Source: Fimbriimonadaceae bacterium (GTDB taxonomy: Bacteria > Armatimonadota > UBA10988). From it: a stretch of 64,000 bases of DNA. The position numbers were made by a program, and so were the translations under genes. This document shows, piece by piece, positions 1 to 8,311 of the stretch (the stretch's first letter is position 1; the number at the start of each line of letters is the position of its first letter). The DNA lies in the NCBI GenBank assembly GCA_020850355.1, contig JADZEX010000034.1, positions 116,519 through 180,518 on the forward strand, written 5' to 3'. The notes under the pieces were generated by a model that was given only the letters and a program-made list of their open reading frames with translations, was not told the DNA's origin and made no database searches.

Positions 1-854
1 TAGCCGAGCTTCTCGCACCAGTGCGCCCGGAAGCTGATGTGGTCGGTACCGACGATGTAGTAAGGCTTGCCTTCGGGGTCGAGCACCCACCAGCGGCCGT
101 CGCGCTGCGCCACCTCGAAGAAGCCGGTGCCCTTGGCGACGGGCGTGCCGGGCCGCGGCACCCAGCGCGGGTAGCTCACCACGGCGGGTGACGGTTCCGG
201 GGCGGTCTGCCGCACCGTCACGCTGACGTTGTCGTAGCGCAGCCGCAGCCCGCCGGCTCGCAGCGCCGGCCGGCCGGCGCGGACCGCCGGAGTGGTGCCC
301 GCCAGTCGCCAGCCGAAGTGGCCGACCAGCCGCTCGCCGTCGAGCACTCGCCCGCGCACTTCGGCCGCGTTGAGGCTCAGTTCCAGCCGGTAGGGGTGGT
401 TCAGCTCCCAGGCGAAGGAGCCGCCGTCACCAACCAGGTGGTCCAGCTTGCTGCCCGGCTCGCTGCTGGCCAGCCAGACCCCGTCGAGCATCTCCTGGCA
501 CTCCAGATAGCGCTTGCGTTGCTGTGCTTCGGGCGCCATCACGAAGTTCAGCGCCCAGTGGTTGCGCTCGTCGAGGTAGAGCCCGATGCCGCCGGTCAGC
601 CAGTCGCCCTTGCGCGGTTCCAGCACGGTGACGTCGGCGCTGTAGGTGACCTCGGCGGCCAGCGGGGCCGACTGCCAGAGCAGGAAGCCGCTGTCGCCGA
701 GCATCGCGCCGTCGGCGGTCTCCCAGCCGACGCCGAACGGCTCCCAGTGCGGCGCGCCGTCGCTCAGGGCGGGGTAGCTGCTGAAGTCGTCGCGGAGCGT
801 TTGGGCGCTCAGCGCGGTGGTCAGCAGGGCGATCAGGCAGACCAGGCGAGCCAT
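1..854 (-). CDS. Secreted glycoside hydrolase, N-terminal part (clan GH-A, agarase-like); truncated by window edge
   Basis: From an ATG at 854 the frame stays open for 284 codons to the window edge, so the C-terminal catalytic part is outside. Residues 1-17 (MARLVCLIALLTTALSA) are a Sec signal peptide. Residues ~20-225 look like a beta-rich carbohydrate-binding jelly roll (starts DDFSSYP). From about residue 250 comes GRWWVLDPEGKPYYIVGTDH, the kind of entry into a TIM barrel seen in secreted agarase-like clan GH-A proteins; the catalytic glutamates would lie beyond the edge. It follows the sulfatase gene by 14 bp on the same strand, so the two are probably cotranscribed and may act on one sulfated polysaccharide. 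Substrate is inferred only; another GH-A family is possible. Confidence 0.7.
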   Translation of the reverse strand, partial: MARLVCLIALLTTALSAQTLRDDFSSYPALSDGAPHWEPFGVGWETADGAMLGDSGFLLWQSAPLAAEVTYSADVTVLEPRKGDWLTGGIGLYLDERNHWALNFVMAPEAQQRKRYLECQEMLDGVWLASSEPGSKLDHLVGDGGSFAWELNHPYRLELSLNAAEVRGRVLDGERLVGHFGWRLAGTTPAVRAGRPALRAGGLRLRYDNVSVTVRQTAPEPSPAVVSYPRWVPRPGTPVAKGTGFFEVAQRDGRWWVLDPEGKPYYIVGTDHISFRAHWCEKLG

Positions 855-868
855 CGTGCGCTCCTCGC

Positions 869-2326
869 TCAGCCCCGCGGGGCGTGTTTGCGCTGCAGGT
901 AGTCGGCGTGGTGGCCCCGCCCGGTGTCGCGCAGCCGTTGCAGGTAGCCGGCCATTCGCGGTGACCAGCGGGTGTGCAGGGGACCGCCCTCGCGGACCGT
1001 GGTCCAGAGCGGGTCGGTGGCGTACCGTGACTTCACCATCTGGGCCGCGGTCCACTGCTCCAGCAGCGCCAGTCCGGCGTTGACGTCGGCTGGTCGCGCA
1101 CCGGCCAAATCGGCGGTGAGGTGCGGATCGGCGGCGACGTCGTACAGCTCGACGTCCTGGAACATCTTCCAGCCGTCGTGGTAGCTGCGGATCAGCAACA
1201 GATCACCCCAGCGCACCGCGCGTTGACAGGCCCAGGCGCACTGGCTGGCGACCACGCTGGGGCGGCCCTGCGGCTGCCCGGCGCGGAAGCCGGCGGCGAA
1301 GCTGACCCCATCCCAGACGGCGGGGACGGTCCCACCGGCCAGCTCGACGACCGTCGCGGCGAGGTCGACGTTGTAGAGCAACCCCGCGTCGACGCGCGGC
1401 GCGACGCCCGGCCACTTGACGATCATCGGGATGTGCGAGGTGATGTTGTCGGCGGTCTGGTGGTCGCCGTAGACGTTCTTCTCGCCGAGATTCTCGCCAT
1501 GGTCGGCGGTCACGATCACCACCGTGTCGTCGAGCACGCCCTGGTCGGCCAGCACGTTGAGCAACCGTCCGACATGGTCGTCGGCGTACCGCACGCCGCA
1601 GTCGTAGCCGTCGATCCAGCGTCGGAAGGCGTCCAGGCTGTCGATCTGGTCAGGCTGCCGCGGCCACTGACCGTTGCCGGGCACCACGTCGGCCGGCTCC
1701 TGCGCGCCATGCGGACCGTAACCGTCCCAGTGCGCCTGGCGGATCTCCTCGGTCAGCCAGGCCGGCGCCGGATCGTCGGCGAAAGGGTTGCCAAAGCCGG
1801 CCGGCGTGCGGTAAGGCGTGTGCGGGTCCCAGAAGTTGACGTGCAGGAACCAGTCGTCCCGCCGAGCGTGGCGCTGCAACCAGTCGAAGGCGTAGGGCTG
1901 TACCTCGTCGGCGGTTTCCAGCCCACCCTTGCCGCTGTTGTAGATCTCGCGGAAGCCGCTGTTGAACCAGTGTGCCGAGTGACGCTCGGCGAAGGGGCTG
2001 ACCATCGTCGTGTAGTAACCGGCCTGCCGCAGGCAGTTCATCCAGCCCGTGTTGGCGAAGCTGCTGCGGAACCCCCGGCTGGGACCTTCGAGCCACAGGT
2101 CGGCCGCGCTGCCACCGTGGTTGACGACGCCGGTGTGGATCCCGAAGCGTCCGCTGAACATTGCCGTGCGCGACGGCAGGCAGGGCGCGTCGGGCGTGTA
2201 GCAGTGCTCGTAACGCACGGCGTCGCTGGCCACCGCGTCGATGTTCGGGGAGGTCTGGCGGTGGTAGCCGTAGCAGCCGAGATGGTCCGGTCGCAAGGAG
2301 TCGATGTCGAGGTAGAGGATCCGCAT
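869..2326 (-). CDS. Sulfatase (type I, formylglycine-dependent)
   Basis: 485 aa. The fold signature is complete: metal-binding Asp residues at the N-terminus (LDIDSLRPDH, residues 6-15), the formylglycine motif C-L-P-S-R with Cys49, and the second metal cluster TADHGEN (Asp275-His276). This family hydrolyses sulfate esters after Cys is oxidised to formylglycine by a maturase not found in this window. The start is the ATG at 2326, because the frame upstream has no family-like sequence and GAAGGGA lies a suitable distance before it. No signal peptide is visible, unlike the Tat-exported sulfatase at 14939, so it may be cytoplasmic. It sits between a GyrI-like gene (62 bp upstream) and a secreted hydrolase (14 bp downstream). 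The exact sulfatase subfamily cannot be told by eye. Confidence 0.93.
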   Translation of the reverse strand: MRILYLDIDSLRPDHLGCYGYHRQTSPNIDAVASDAVRYEHCYTPDAPCLPSRTAMFSGRFGIHTGVVNHGGSAADLWLEGPSRGFRSSFANTGWMNCLRQAGYYTTMVSPFAERHSAHWFNSGFREIYNSGKGGLETADEVQPYAFDWLQRHARRDDWFLHVNFWDPHTPYRTPAGFGNPFADDPAPAWLTEEIRQAHWDGYGPHGAQEPADVVPGNGQWPRQPDQIDSLDAFRRWIDGYDCGVRYADDHVGRLLNVLADQGVLDDTVVIVTADHGENLGEKNVYGDHQTADNITSHIPMIVKWPGVAPRVDAGLLYNVDLAATVVELAGGTVPAVWDGVSFAAGFRAGQPQGRPSVVASQCAWACQRAVRWGDLLLIRSYHDGWKMFQDVELYDVAADPHLTADLAGARPADVNAGLALLEQWTAAQMVKSRYATDPLWTTVREGGPLHTRWSPRMAGYLQRLRDTGRGHHADYLQRKHAPRG

Positions 2327-2388
2327 CCGCAAGTCCCTTCGCAGCAGGCTGCGTCGATCATCGGATGCCCGGCGCCGGACTCCTCCTC

Positions 2389-2871
2389 TCAGCGCGCCTG
2401 AATCGGAATCCAGATCTCGCAGACGAAGCGGTCGTCCATCGCCACGGCGCGCTCGTCGTAGACCTCGAAGGCATGGCCCGCGGCCCAGGTGTAGGGCGAG
2501 GCCGGGAGCCACTCTTGGAGCGCCTCGTGCCAGGTGGCGCTGATGCTGATCTGGGGCGGTCCGCTGGCCAGGAAGACGGCGTAGTCAGCGGCTGGCATGG
2601 CGATGGACTCCCAGCCGGCGGGGGCCGCCGTGCCGGCTGGCAGTTCGACGCCGGCCAGGTAGACCCAGGCGCCGGTCGCCTCGTCACAGTCGCCGCAGAC
2701 GCCGTACAGCACCGGCGCGGTGGGTGAGCGCAGGGTGTGGGCCAGTTCGAAGAAGCCGGCCGCGCTGAGCTGTTGCCAGAAGGCGGGAATCACGCCGGGC
2801 TGGTCTGGCGGTACGGTGACCGTTGGGCCCCAGACGCAGAACGCCTCGCGCGCGGTCAACCGTGGTTCCAT
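2389..2871 (-). CDS. GyrI-like / AraC effector-binding-domain protein
   Basis: 160 aa, a stand-alone GyrI-like (SHS2-type) small-molecule binding domain. The typical pattern is visible: LYGVCGD near residue 55, VYLAGVEL, a central AADYAVFLASGP, then TWHEALQEWLP and a C-terminal FEVYDER...IWIPI strand. Such domains bind hydrophobic or cationic ligands, either as sensor halves of AraC-type regulators or as free proteins such as SbmC/GyrI; there is no helix-turn-helix here. The ATG at 2871 is preceded by GGGAGAGG. It lies between two sulfatase-fold genes on the same strand, and a strong hairpin (2892-2922) separates it from the upstream one. Its ligand and role are unknown. Confidence 0.8.
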   Translation of the reverse strand: MEPRLTAREAFCVWGPTVTVPPDQPGVIPAFWQQLSAAGFFELAHTLRSPTAPVLYGVCGDCDEATGAWVYLAGVELPAGTAAPAGWESIAMPAADYAVFLASGPPQISISATWHEALQEWLPASPYTWAAGHAFEVYDERAVAMDDRFVCEIWIPIQAR

Positions 2872-2891
2872 CGGACCTCTCCCGGCGGCGA

Positions 2892-2922
2892 CCGGGCGGG
2901 GGCCGGCCTGGCCCCCGCCCGG
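2892..2922 (-). terminator. GC-rich 13-bp hairpin after the Thr-type sulfatase-like gene
   Basis: CCGGGCGGGGGCC (2892-2904) pairs perfectly with GGCCCCCGCCCGG (2910-2922) around a 5-nt loop. On the minus strand it begins 8 nt after the stop codon at 2931. There is no U-tract, so it is either a U-less terminator of a high-GC organism or a processing/stability hairpin within the operon. Confidence 0.55.
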
Positions 2923-2930
2923 CCCGATGC

Positions 2931-4319
2931 CTACTTCTTCTCGCCAGCCTGCAGCTTCTTGGCCTGGCTGGCCGAGCCGATGTGCATGCCGTGGTAGGCC
3001 TCGTCCGAGGACTCGAACGGGCCCTCCTTGACGCCATGCCAACTGGTGTTGGTGTAGATCGGCGCGGTGATGCCCTTCTCGGCCTCGCGCCTGGCGATGT
3101 GCGCCTCCATCCGGGCGGTCAGCCAGTCGACCACCGCCGGCTCGCTCTCGGCGACGTTGTGCAGCTCCAGCGGGTCGGTGTGCAGGTTGTAGAGCTCGAC
3201 CGGGGGCTTGTAATGGAAGTCGGGCTCGAGCGCGCGGATCAGCTTCCATTCGGTGGTCCGCCAGCCGTGCTTGCGCATCCAGGTGGCCTCGGTGAGGTAG
3301 CACTCGCTGTAGTTGGCGGACTTCTCGCCGCACCACATGTCGCTCAGCGTCTGGCCGTCGAAATCGATACCGGGATCGACGTCGAGCAACTCCAGCAGCG
3401 TCGGCACGAGGTCCTGGTGCAGCACCATCCCCGGGATCACGGCGCCTTCGGGCACCTGGCCCGGCGCCCGGATGATCAGCGGCACGGTCAGCGTCGGCTC
3501 GTACAGCCCGTGGTGATCGAAGTAGCAGTCGTGCTCGTCAAGCGTCTCACCATGGTCCCCGTTGAGGGCGACAATGGTGTTCTCGCGTAGCCCGAGCTCG
3601 TCGATCCGCTGGAAGATCTGCGCGATGCAGGCGTCCATGTAAGCGACCGCGCCGTCGTAGGCGGCGGTGACGTAATCGATGTCGCGGATCCCGGGCGGCA
3701 TCCAGCTCAGGTGGAAATCGCAGAACGGCTTGAAGTCGCGCACCGGGCCCATCGTGTCGGGCAGATTCGGATCGGCCGCGTCGCCGGCGTAGAAGGCCTT
3801 GTCGAAGGGCGGCACCGGCAGGTACGGCGCGTGCGGGTCCATGTGGCGCAGGAACAGGAAGAACGGCTGGTCGCCGGCGGCCAGGCGCTCCAGCTCGGGC
3901 AGCGCCTGAGCGTTGAGGTTCATCGCCTTCGGCGAGGGGCCTTCGTCCCAGGAGCCCCAGCCGGCGTAGTTCAGGTAGTTGTCGAAGCCGCGTGCGGAGG
4001 GGTTGCCGGTGAACCCGACGCAGGTGCTGGCGTAGCCTTCGTCACGCAGGATCTCCGCCAGCGTGCGGACCTTGTCGGTCAGCGGCCCGCGATGCCGCAG
4101 CGCGACGATTTCGGTGCTGAAGCAGTCCATGCCGGTCAACATCGAGCCATAGGCCGGCGTGGTCGGAATGTGCGGGCTGAGGTTGTTCAGGAACAGCACG
4201 CTGTCACGCGCGAAGTTGTCGATGTGCGGCGTGGTCAGCCGGTGGTAGCCGTAGCAGCTCATGTGGTCGCAGCGCAGGCTGTCGATCCCGAACAGGATCA
4301 GGTTCGGTCGCTTTGCCAT
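2931..4319 (-). CDS. Sulfatase-fold hydrolase with Thr in place of the formylglycine Cys
   Basis: 462 aa of the alkaline phosphatase/sulfatase superfamily. Metal-site segments are present (FGIDSLRCDH at residues 10-19; NGDHGETLDEH with Asp255-His256), and the C-terminus resembles the sulfatase at 869. At the nucleophile, where that protein has P-C-L-P-S-R, this one has P-T-T-P-A-Y: Thr53 replaces the Cys/Ser that becomes formylglycine, and Tyr replaces the motif Arg. Other superfamily members such as LTA synthase and EptA use an unmodified Thr nucleophile, so a phosphohydrolase, phosphodiesterase or transferase role is more likely than sulfate-ester hydrolysis. No signal peptide is seen from the ATG at 4319. 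The neighbouring glycerophosphodiesterase, 65 bp upstream on the same strand, fits phosphoester chemistry. The short gap holds a 16-bp perfect palindrome at 4365-4380. Confidence 0.88.
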   Translation of the reverse strand: MAKRPNLILFGIDSLRCDHMSCYGYHRLTTPHIDNFARDSVLFLNNLSPHIPTTPAYGSMLTGMDCFSTEIVALRHRGPLTDKVRTLAEILRDEGYASTCVGFTGNPSARGFDNYLNYAGWGSWDEGPSPKAMNLNAQALPELERLAAGDQPFFLFLRHMDPHAPYLPVPPFDKAFYAGDAADPNLPDTMGPVRDFKPFCDFHLSWMPPGIRDIDYVTAAYDGAVAYMDACIAQIFQRIDELGLRENTIVALNGDHGETLDEHDCYFDHHGLYEPTLTVPLIIRAPGQVPEGAVIPGMVLHQDLVPTLLELLDVDPGIDFDGQTLSDMWCGEKSANYSECYLTEATWMRKHGWRTTEWKLIRALEPDFHYKPPVELYNLHTDPLELHNVAESEPAVVDWLTARMEAHIARREAEKGITAPIYTNTSWHGVKEGPFESSDEAYHGMHIGSASQAKKLQAGEKK

Positions 4320-4384
4320 GGTGGTCAACTTCCCCGATTCGGACTCCGCAGCGCGGGTCCCGGGGGCGTTGGCCAACGCCGCGG

Positions 4385-5110
4385 CTACTCCTTCCCAATC
4401 TCCCGCAGCAGGTCCAACAGCAGCGCCGGCTGGTTGGTCAGCAACCCGTCGCAGCCCAGGTCGATCAGTTCCAGCATCCGCGCCCGGTCGTCGGCGTAGA
4501 AGGGATGCACCGTCAGACCCAGCTCGTGGGCCCGCGCGACCTGCTCCCGCGAGACGTTGGGATACCACGGCTGCAGGTTGCGGCAGCCCAGCGCCGCGCT
4601 GCGGTCGGGGTAGTCGGCGAGATGCTGCCCGCCCAGCCAGCACCGCTCCAGCTCCGGCGCCAGCTCGGCGGTGTACCGCACGACCTGCTCGTCGCCAGTC
4701 ACGAAGACGGTCTCCTGGCGGCCCTGGTTGCGGATCTCGGCGACCACGCCAGCGACCAGCGGTCGCAGGTCGGCGGGGCCGGGGTAGACGTGCAGGTTGC
4801 AGCGCACCGGGCAGGCCGCCAGCGCTTCGGCGAACGTCGGGATGCGCTGCCCGGCAAACTCCTCACCGCGCCAGCGGCCCGCGTCGAGGCTGCGCACCGC
4901 CGCGGCGGTCAGCTCCCAGATAGTGCCGCTGCCGTCGGTGGTGCGATCGACGCTGGAGTCGTGGAGGATCACCAGCTCGCCGTCGACGGTCCGCCGGAGG
5001 TCGAACTCGATCCGCTGCACGCCCAGCTCGAGAGCCGCCTGGAACGCCAGCAGCGTGTTCTCGGGATGGGTCCCCGAGGCGCCGCGGTGGGCGCACACCT
5101 GGAAGGCCAT
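4385..5110 (-). CDS. Glycerophosphodiester phosphodiesterase
   Basis: 241 aa, full length for a cytoplasmic UgpQ-type enzyme that splits glycerophosphodiesters into glycerol-3-phosphate and an alcohol. The GDPD motifs are complete: AHRGASGTHPENT (His8, Arg9, Glu17), IEFDLRRTVDGELVILHD (Glu35 and Asp37 for the metal, His50 as the second catalytic His), and a late CDGLLTNQP typical of the barrel end. There is no signal peptide. It is the first gene of a minus-strand run through 4319 and below, and it diverges from the stalk-domain gene at 5174. Confidence 0.93.
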   Translation of the reverse strand: MAFQVCAHRGASGTHPENTLLAFQAALELGVQRIEFDLRRTVDGELVILHDSSVDRTTDGSGTIWELTAAAVRSLDAGRWRGEEFAGQRIPTFAEALAACPVRCNLHVYPGPADLRPLVAGVVAEIRNQGRQETVFVTGDEQVVRYTAELAPELERCWLGGQHLADYPDRSAALGCRNLQPWYPNVSREQVARAHELGLTVHPFYADDRARMLELIDLGCDGLLTNQPALLLDLLREIGKE

Positions 5111-5173
5111 GTCACCGCTCCGGCACGGCGTTTCGGGCCGATCGGCGTCATACCTTGTGGACGGAGAGCATCG

Positions 5174-6292
5174 ATGCGGAGCTTCGCGATATTGGCAGTG
5201 GCCGCGGCGCTGGGCGGCCCGCTGGCGGCGGCGCCGAGCGCCTGTTCACTCGGTGGGGTGACCCTGGTCCCGGCGCAGCCGGTGCTGCAGTGGCTGGGGG
5301 CTGATCTGACGGTCGATCAGCCGGGCGTGCGGCTGGAGGCCAGGCTGCCCGGCGGCGGCACGGTGCTGTTGGGCGCCGGCAGCAAGCATGCCGCGGTCAA
5401 CGGCCGGCGCGTGCCGCTGTCGCGGCCGGCGCTCGGCGCCTACACCGACCTCCTGGTGCCGCTGCGGTTCTTCGCCGACCTGGGCGGCGCCACCGCCGGC
5501 TGGGACCCGGCCAGCCGCAAGGCCAGCCTGACCAAGGACGGACGCGCCTGGGACATCGTCGTGCCGGAGCCGGTCTACCCGTTGGCGCAGGTCGACAGCC
5601 ACTACCTGATTGGCGGCCTGGTCGGTACGGAGTGGATCGGCGCCGCGAAGCTCGGGCCGCGGCTGGGTGACGGCATCACCTACCAGACGGTCTGGCATGA
5701 CGAGCACGGGCCGACGGTCAGCGGCACCAGGCCGCGCCCCGAGGCGCCCGGCGACTACCAGCACATCGACTTCACGCCCGAGCTGGAGGCCCCGCACTTT
5801 GGGCTGGCGGTGCCCTGGAACCAGCTGCCGCGGACCGTCAGCGTACAGGCCACCACGCAGCCGTACTACCTCGACGCCGTGCGCGGCATCCTGCGGCAGC
5901 ACGGCCTGTCGCAGGCCAAACCGAACATCCGGGGGCTGCTGCGGGTCGACCTGGAAGGCGACGGCGTCGACGAGGTGCTGCTGGCCGGCACGATCGACGA
6001 CGAGAGTTATCCGCGCCCGAACATCAAGGTCGGCGACTACTCCTTCATCGCCGTGCGGCAGGTCGTCGGCAAATCGGTCCGGACGATTCTGTTGGACGGC
6101 GAGTTCTACCAGCGGCCGGCCGAGTTCGCGGCGCCGTGTGCCTACGAGTTCGACGTCTGCGCCGATGTCGACGGCGACGCGGTGCTGGAGATCGTGACCT
6201 CCTGGCGTTACTACGAGGGCGGCGGGACGGTGGTCTACAAGATCGTGGGCGGCCAGGCCAAAGTGCTCGTCGAGGCTGGCGTCGGCGCCTGA
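5174..6292 (+). CDS. Secreted protein with copper-amine-oxidase-N 'stalk' domain
   Basis: 372 aa. A signal peptide (MRSFAILAVAAALGGPLAAA) is followed by a copper amine oxidase N-terminal-like domain at ~25-125, recognisable by VLQWLGADL, AAVNGRRVPL, DLLVPLRFFADLGG and WDPASRKASL. This non-catalytic domain is common in envelope proteins of Armatimonadota and Firmicutes and is thought to bind cell wall or polymer. Residues ~150-370 are less familiar; a part with DLEGDGVDEVLLAG and CADVDGDAVLEIVTSW looks like FG-GAP/VCBS-type calcium-loop repeats. The start at 5174 is chosen because GGAGAG precedes it and the signal peptide follows. It diverges from the glycerophosphodiesterase gene. Function unknown; probably at the cell surface. 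Confidence 0.82.
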   Translation: MRSFAILAVAAALGGPLAAAPSACSLGGVTLVPAQPVLQWLGADLTVDQPGVRLEARLPGGGTVLLGAGSKHAAVNGRRVPLSRPALGAYTDLLVPLRFFADLGGATAGWDPASRKASLTKDGRAWDIVVPEPVYPLAQVDSHYLIGGLVGTEWIGAAKLGPRLGDGITYQTVWHDEHGPTVSGTRPRPEAPGDYQHIDFTPELEAPHFGLAVPWNQLPRTVSVQATTQPYYLDAVRGILRQHGLSQAKPNIRGLLRVDLEGDGVDEVLLAGTIDDESYPRPNIKVGDYSFIAVRQVVGKSVRTILLDGEFYQRPAEFAAPCAYEFDVCADVDGDAVLEIVTSWRYYEGGGTVVYKIVGGQAKVLVEAGVGA

Positions 6293-6361
6293 GCCGGCTG
6301 CGGCGGCCCGGTTGCGCCGCCGGCCGAAGCGTGGTATCAGGGGGGCAGCAGGAGTGTTGAG

Positions 6362-6529
6362 ATGGCAACCCAACCCGCCCCGACCACGACTCGCGCCGGC
6401 CGCCCCTTAGGACTGCGGGTGATGTACGGCGTCCTGGCCGTGTTGCTGATAGTCCTTCTGGCGCTGCTCCTGAAGACCGGTGGCGCGGCGCCACCGGTGG
6501 CCAGCGCCGCCGTGACGGTCACCGGGTGA
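6362..6529 (+). CDS. Small single-pass membrane protein (55 aa), coupled to thermonuclease
   Basis: A 55-codon frame preceded by a good ribosome binding site (AGGAG, 6350-6354). Residues 1-20 are polar and basic, residues 21-37 (MYGVLAVLLIVLLALLL) are one membrane helix, and a short Ala/Pro-rich tail follows. Its stop overlaps the GTG start of the thermonuclease gene in a GTGA, which indicates translational coupling. It carries TTA and ATA codons, rare in this GC-rich window. No family is recognised; it may tether or regulate the nuclease. Confidence 0.65.
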   Translation: MATQPAPTTTRAGRPLGLRVMYGVLAVLLIVLLALLLKTGGAAPPVASAAVTVTG

Positions 6530-7044
6530 GGCTCTCCCGCCGGCGGCTGGCAGCTTTCCTGCTGCTGTCAGCCGCCGGGCTCGGCCTCGCCGGTTGGTTC
6601 CTCGTCCCCGACACGGCACGGGTGCTGCGGATCGTCGACGGCGACACCGTCGAAGTGCTCCGCCGCGGCCGGCGCACGACCGTCCGGCTGCTGGGCGTCG
6701 ACACCCCCGAGACGGTGCATCCCCGGATCCCCGACCAGTTCTTCGGCCCCGAGGCGACCGCCTACACGAAGCGCCTGCTGACGGGCCAGACGGTGCGGCT
6801 GACCTACCCGCCGCGGCACGAGCGGCACGACCGCTACGGCCGGCTGCTGGCATTCCTGGAGCGGCGCAGCGACCACCTGGACGTCAACCTCGAGATCGTC
6901 CGCCAGGGCTACGGGCGGGCCTACACGAAGTACCCGTTCCGGGGTTTGGAGCGCTTTGTGGCAGCGCAACGCGAAGCCCAGGCGGCCCGCCGGGGGCTGT
7001 GGGCGCCGGGGGCGGTGGCCCCACCCGAGACCTTTGCGCCGTGA
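6526..7044 (+). CDS. Thermonuclease (SNase-fold), membrane-anchored or secreted
   Basis: 172 aa, starting at GTG 6526 inside the GTGA overlap with the small upstream gene. Residues 8-27 form a hydrophobic signal or anchor. The staphylococcal nuclease core follows with all key positions: IVDGDT (Asp40), TVRLLGVDTPE (Arg54, Asp59, Glu62) and DRYGRLLAF (Arg106), aligning with Asp21, Arg35, Asp40, Glu43 and Arg87 of SNase. Such enzymes cut DNA and RNA in a Ca2+-dependent way in the envelope or medium. The core reaches almost to the end (RRGLW near residue 163), as in minimal TNases. Confidence 0.93.
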   Translation: MRLSRRRLAAFLLLSAAGLGLAGWFLVPDTARVLRIVDGDTVEVLRRGRRTTVRLLGVDTPETVHPRIPDQFFGPEATAYTKRLLTGQTVRLTYPPRHERHDRYGRLLAFLERRSDHLDVNLEIVRQGYGRAYTKYPFRGLERFVAAQREAQAARRGLWAPGAVAPPETFAP

Positions 7045-7099
7045 CCGCTGCCGGCAGGGATCCGCCGCTGGCCAACCGAATAGGCCGGCGGAGCCCGCC

Positions 7100-8098
7100 A
7101 TGCAGTATGTCACCCTCGGTCGCAGCGGCCTGCGCGTCTCGCGCTGCTGCCTCGGCACGATGAACTTCGGCGACCCGACCGACGAGGCCACCTCGCGGGC
7201 GATCATCGACCAGGCGTTGGACGCCGGGATCAACTTCCTGGACACCGCCGATTTGTACGCCCAGGGCGAATCCGAGCGGATCGTCGGCCGGGCTCTGGTC
7301 GGCCGGCGGGAGCAGGTCGTTTTGGCGACCAAGGGCGTGATCCCCACCGGACCGGGCCCCAACGACGAGGGTGCCAGCCGGAAGCACCTGCGCGCCGCGC
7401 TGGACGCCAGTCTGCGGCGCCTGGGCACCGACTACGTCGACCTCTACTACCTGCACCGCCCCGACCCGCGCTGCCCGCTGGAGGAGTCGTTGGCCTTCCT
7501 CGACGACGCGGTGCGCGCCGGGAAAGTGCTCTACCTCGGCTGCAGCAACTACTGGGGCTGGCAGATCGCGACCATCTGCGGGTTGCAGGCCCTCCACCAG
7601 TGGGCGCCGCTGGCCTGCATCCAGCCGGTCTACAGCATCGTCAACCGCGACTGCGAGGTCGAGATGCTGCCGGCCGCGCGGCACTTCGGGCTGGGGGTGG
7701 TCAGCTACAGCCCCGTCGCTCGCGGCGTGCTGACGGCGAAGTACCGCGCCGATGCTGCGCCGCCCCCCGACTCGCGGGCCGGCCGCGGGAACGCCCGGAT
7801 TCGGCAGACCGAGTACCGCGACGAGAACTTCGCGGTCGCCGCGGCGCTGGCGCCCGCGGCAGCCGAACTGGGCTGCACCTTGGCGCAGTTGGCGGTCGCC
7901 TGGGTGCTCGCCAACCCCAACATCACGGCGCCGATCCTGGGGCCGCGCACGCCGCAGCAGTTGGCCGACAACCTCGGCGCCCTCGAGGTGCAGATCCCGC
8001 CCGCGGTGACCCAGCAGATCGACGCGCTGGTGCCGCCGGGCACCCATCCTTCGGGGCGGTACCACGACACGCTCTACCCGGTGACGGGCCGGCAATGA
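7100..8098 (+). CDS. Aldo/keto reductase
   Basis: 332 aa, full length. The AKR tetrad is present: Asp48 and Tyr53 (FLDTADLYAQGESE), Lys78 (LATKG) and His119 (LYYLHRPD), and the NADPH-binding late segment (SPVARGVLT, then GPRTPQQLADNL) is visible. It should reduce carbonyls, often sugars or aldehydes, with NADPH in the cytoplasm. The ATG at 7100 is preceded by GGCGGAG, which can partly pair with an upstream CCGCC segment (7062-7073). Its stop overlaps the next small gene by ATGA. Substrate cannot be predicted. Confidence 0.93.
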   Translation: MQYVTLGRSGLRVSRCCLGTMNFGDPTDEATSRAIIDQALDAGINFLDTADLYAQGESERIVGRALVGRREQVVLATKGVIPTGPGPNDEGASRKHLRAALDASLRRLGTDYVDLYYLHRPDPRCPLEESLAFLDDAVRAGKVLYLGCSNYWGWQIATICGLQALHQWAPLACIQPVYSIVNRDCEVEMLPAARHFGLGVVSYSPVARGVLTAKYRADAAPPPDSRAGRGNARIRQTEYRDENFAVAAALAPAAAELGCTLAQLAVAWVLANPNITAPILGPRTPQQLADNLGALEVQIPPAVTQQIDALVPPGTHPSGRYHDTLYPVTGRQ

Positions 8099-8307
8099 GG
8101 TCGCCAATGCGCAAGCAACCCCTGGCGCCCAGCGGTTGGCCGGTGGGCAGCATCGGCGACCTTTCGAGTCAGGTCGGCGAGGATGTCCGCGACCTGATTC
8201 TGGAGGGCTTCACCTGGGACCAGTTGCACGAGGTCGCCGCCGGCCGCACGACGCTGGCCGCGCTGCGTCGCCAGCAGGCTGCGGAGCGCGCGCCGGCGCA
8301 GGAGTAA
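8095..8307 (+). CDS. Small hypothetical protein (70 aa), coupled to aldo/keto reductase
   Basis: 70 aa from the ATG in the ATGA overlap with the reductase, or 66 aa from the ATG at 8107. It has no membrane segment. The middle (LEGFTWDQLHEVAAGRTTLAAL, quoted as residues ~38-59 in shorter form: GFTWDQLHEVAAGR) looks like two amphipathic helices, followed by an Arg/Gln/Ala-rich tail. Codon use matches the neighbours, and the next gene starts 4 bp after its stop, so it appears to be a real operon member. No family is recognised. Confidence 0.6.
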   Translation: MRSPMRKQPLAPSGWPVGSIGDLSSQVGEDVRDLILEGFTWDQLHEVAAGRTTLAALRRQQAAERAPAQE

Positions 8308-8311
8308 GGCG

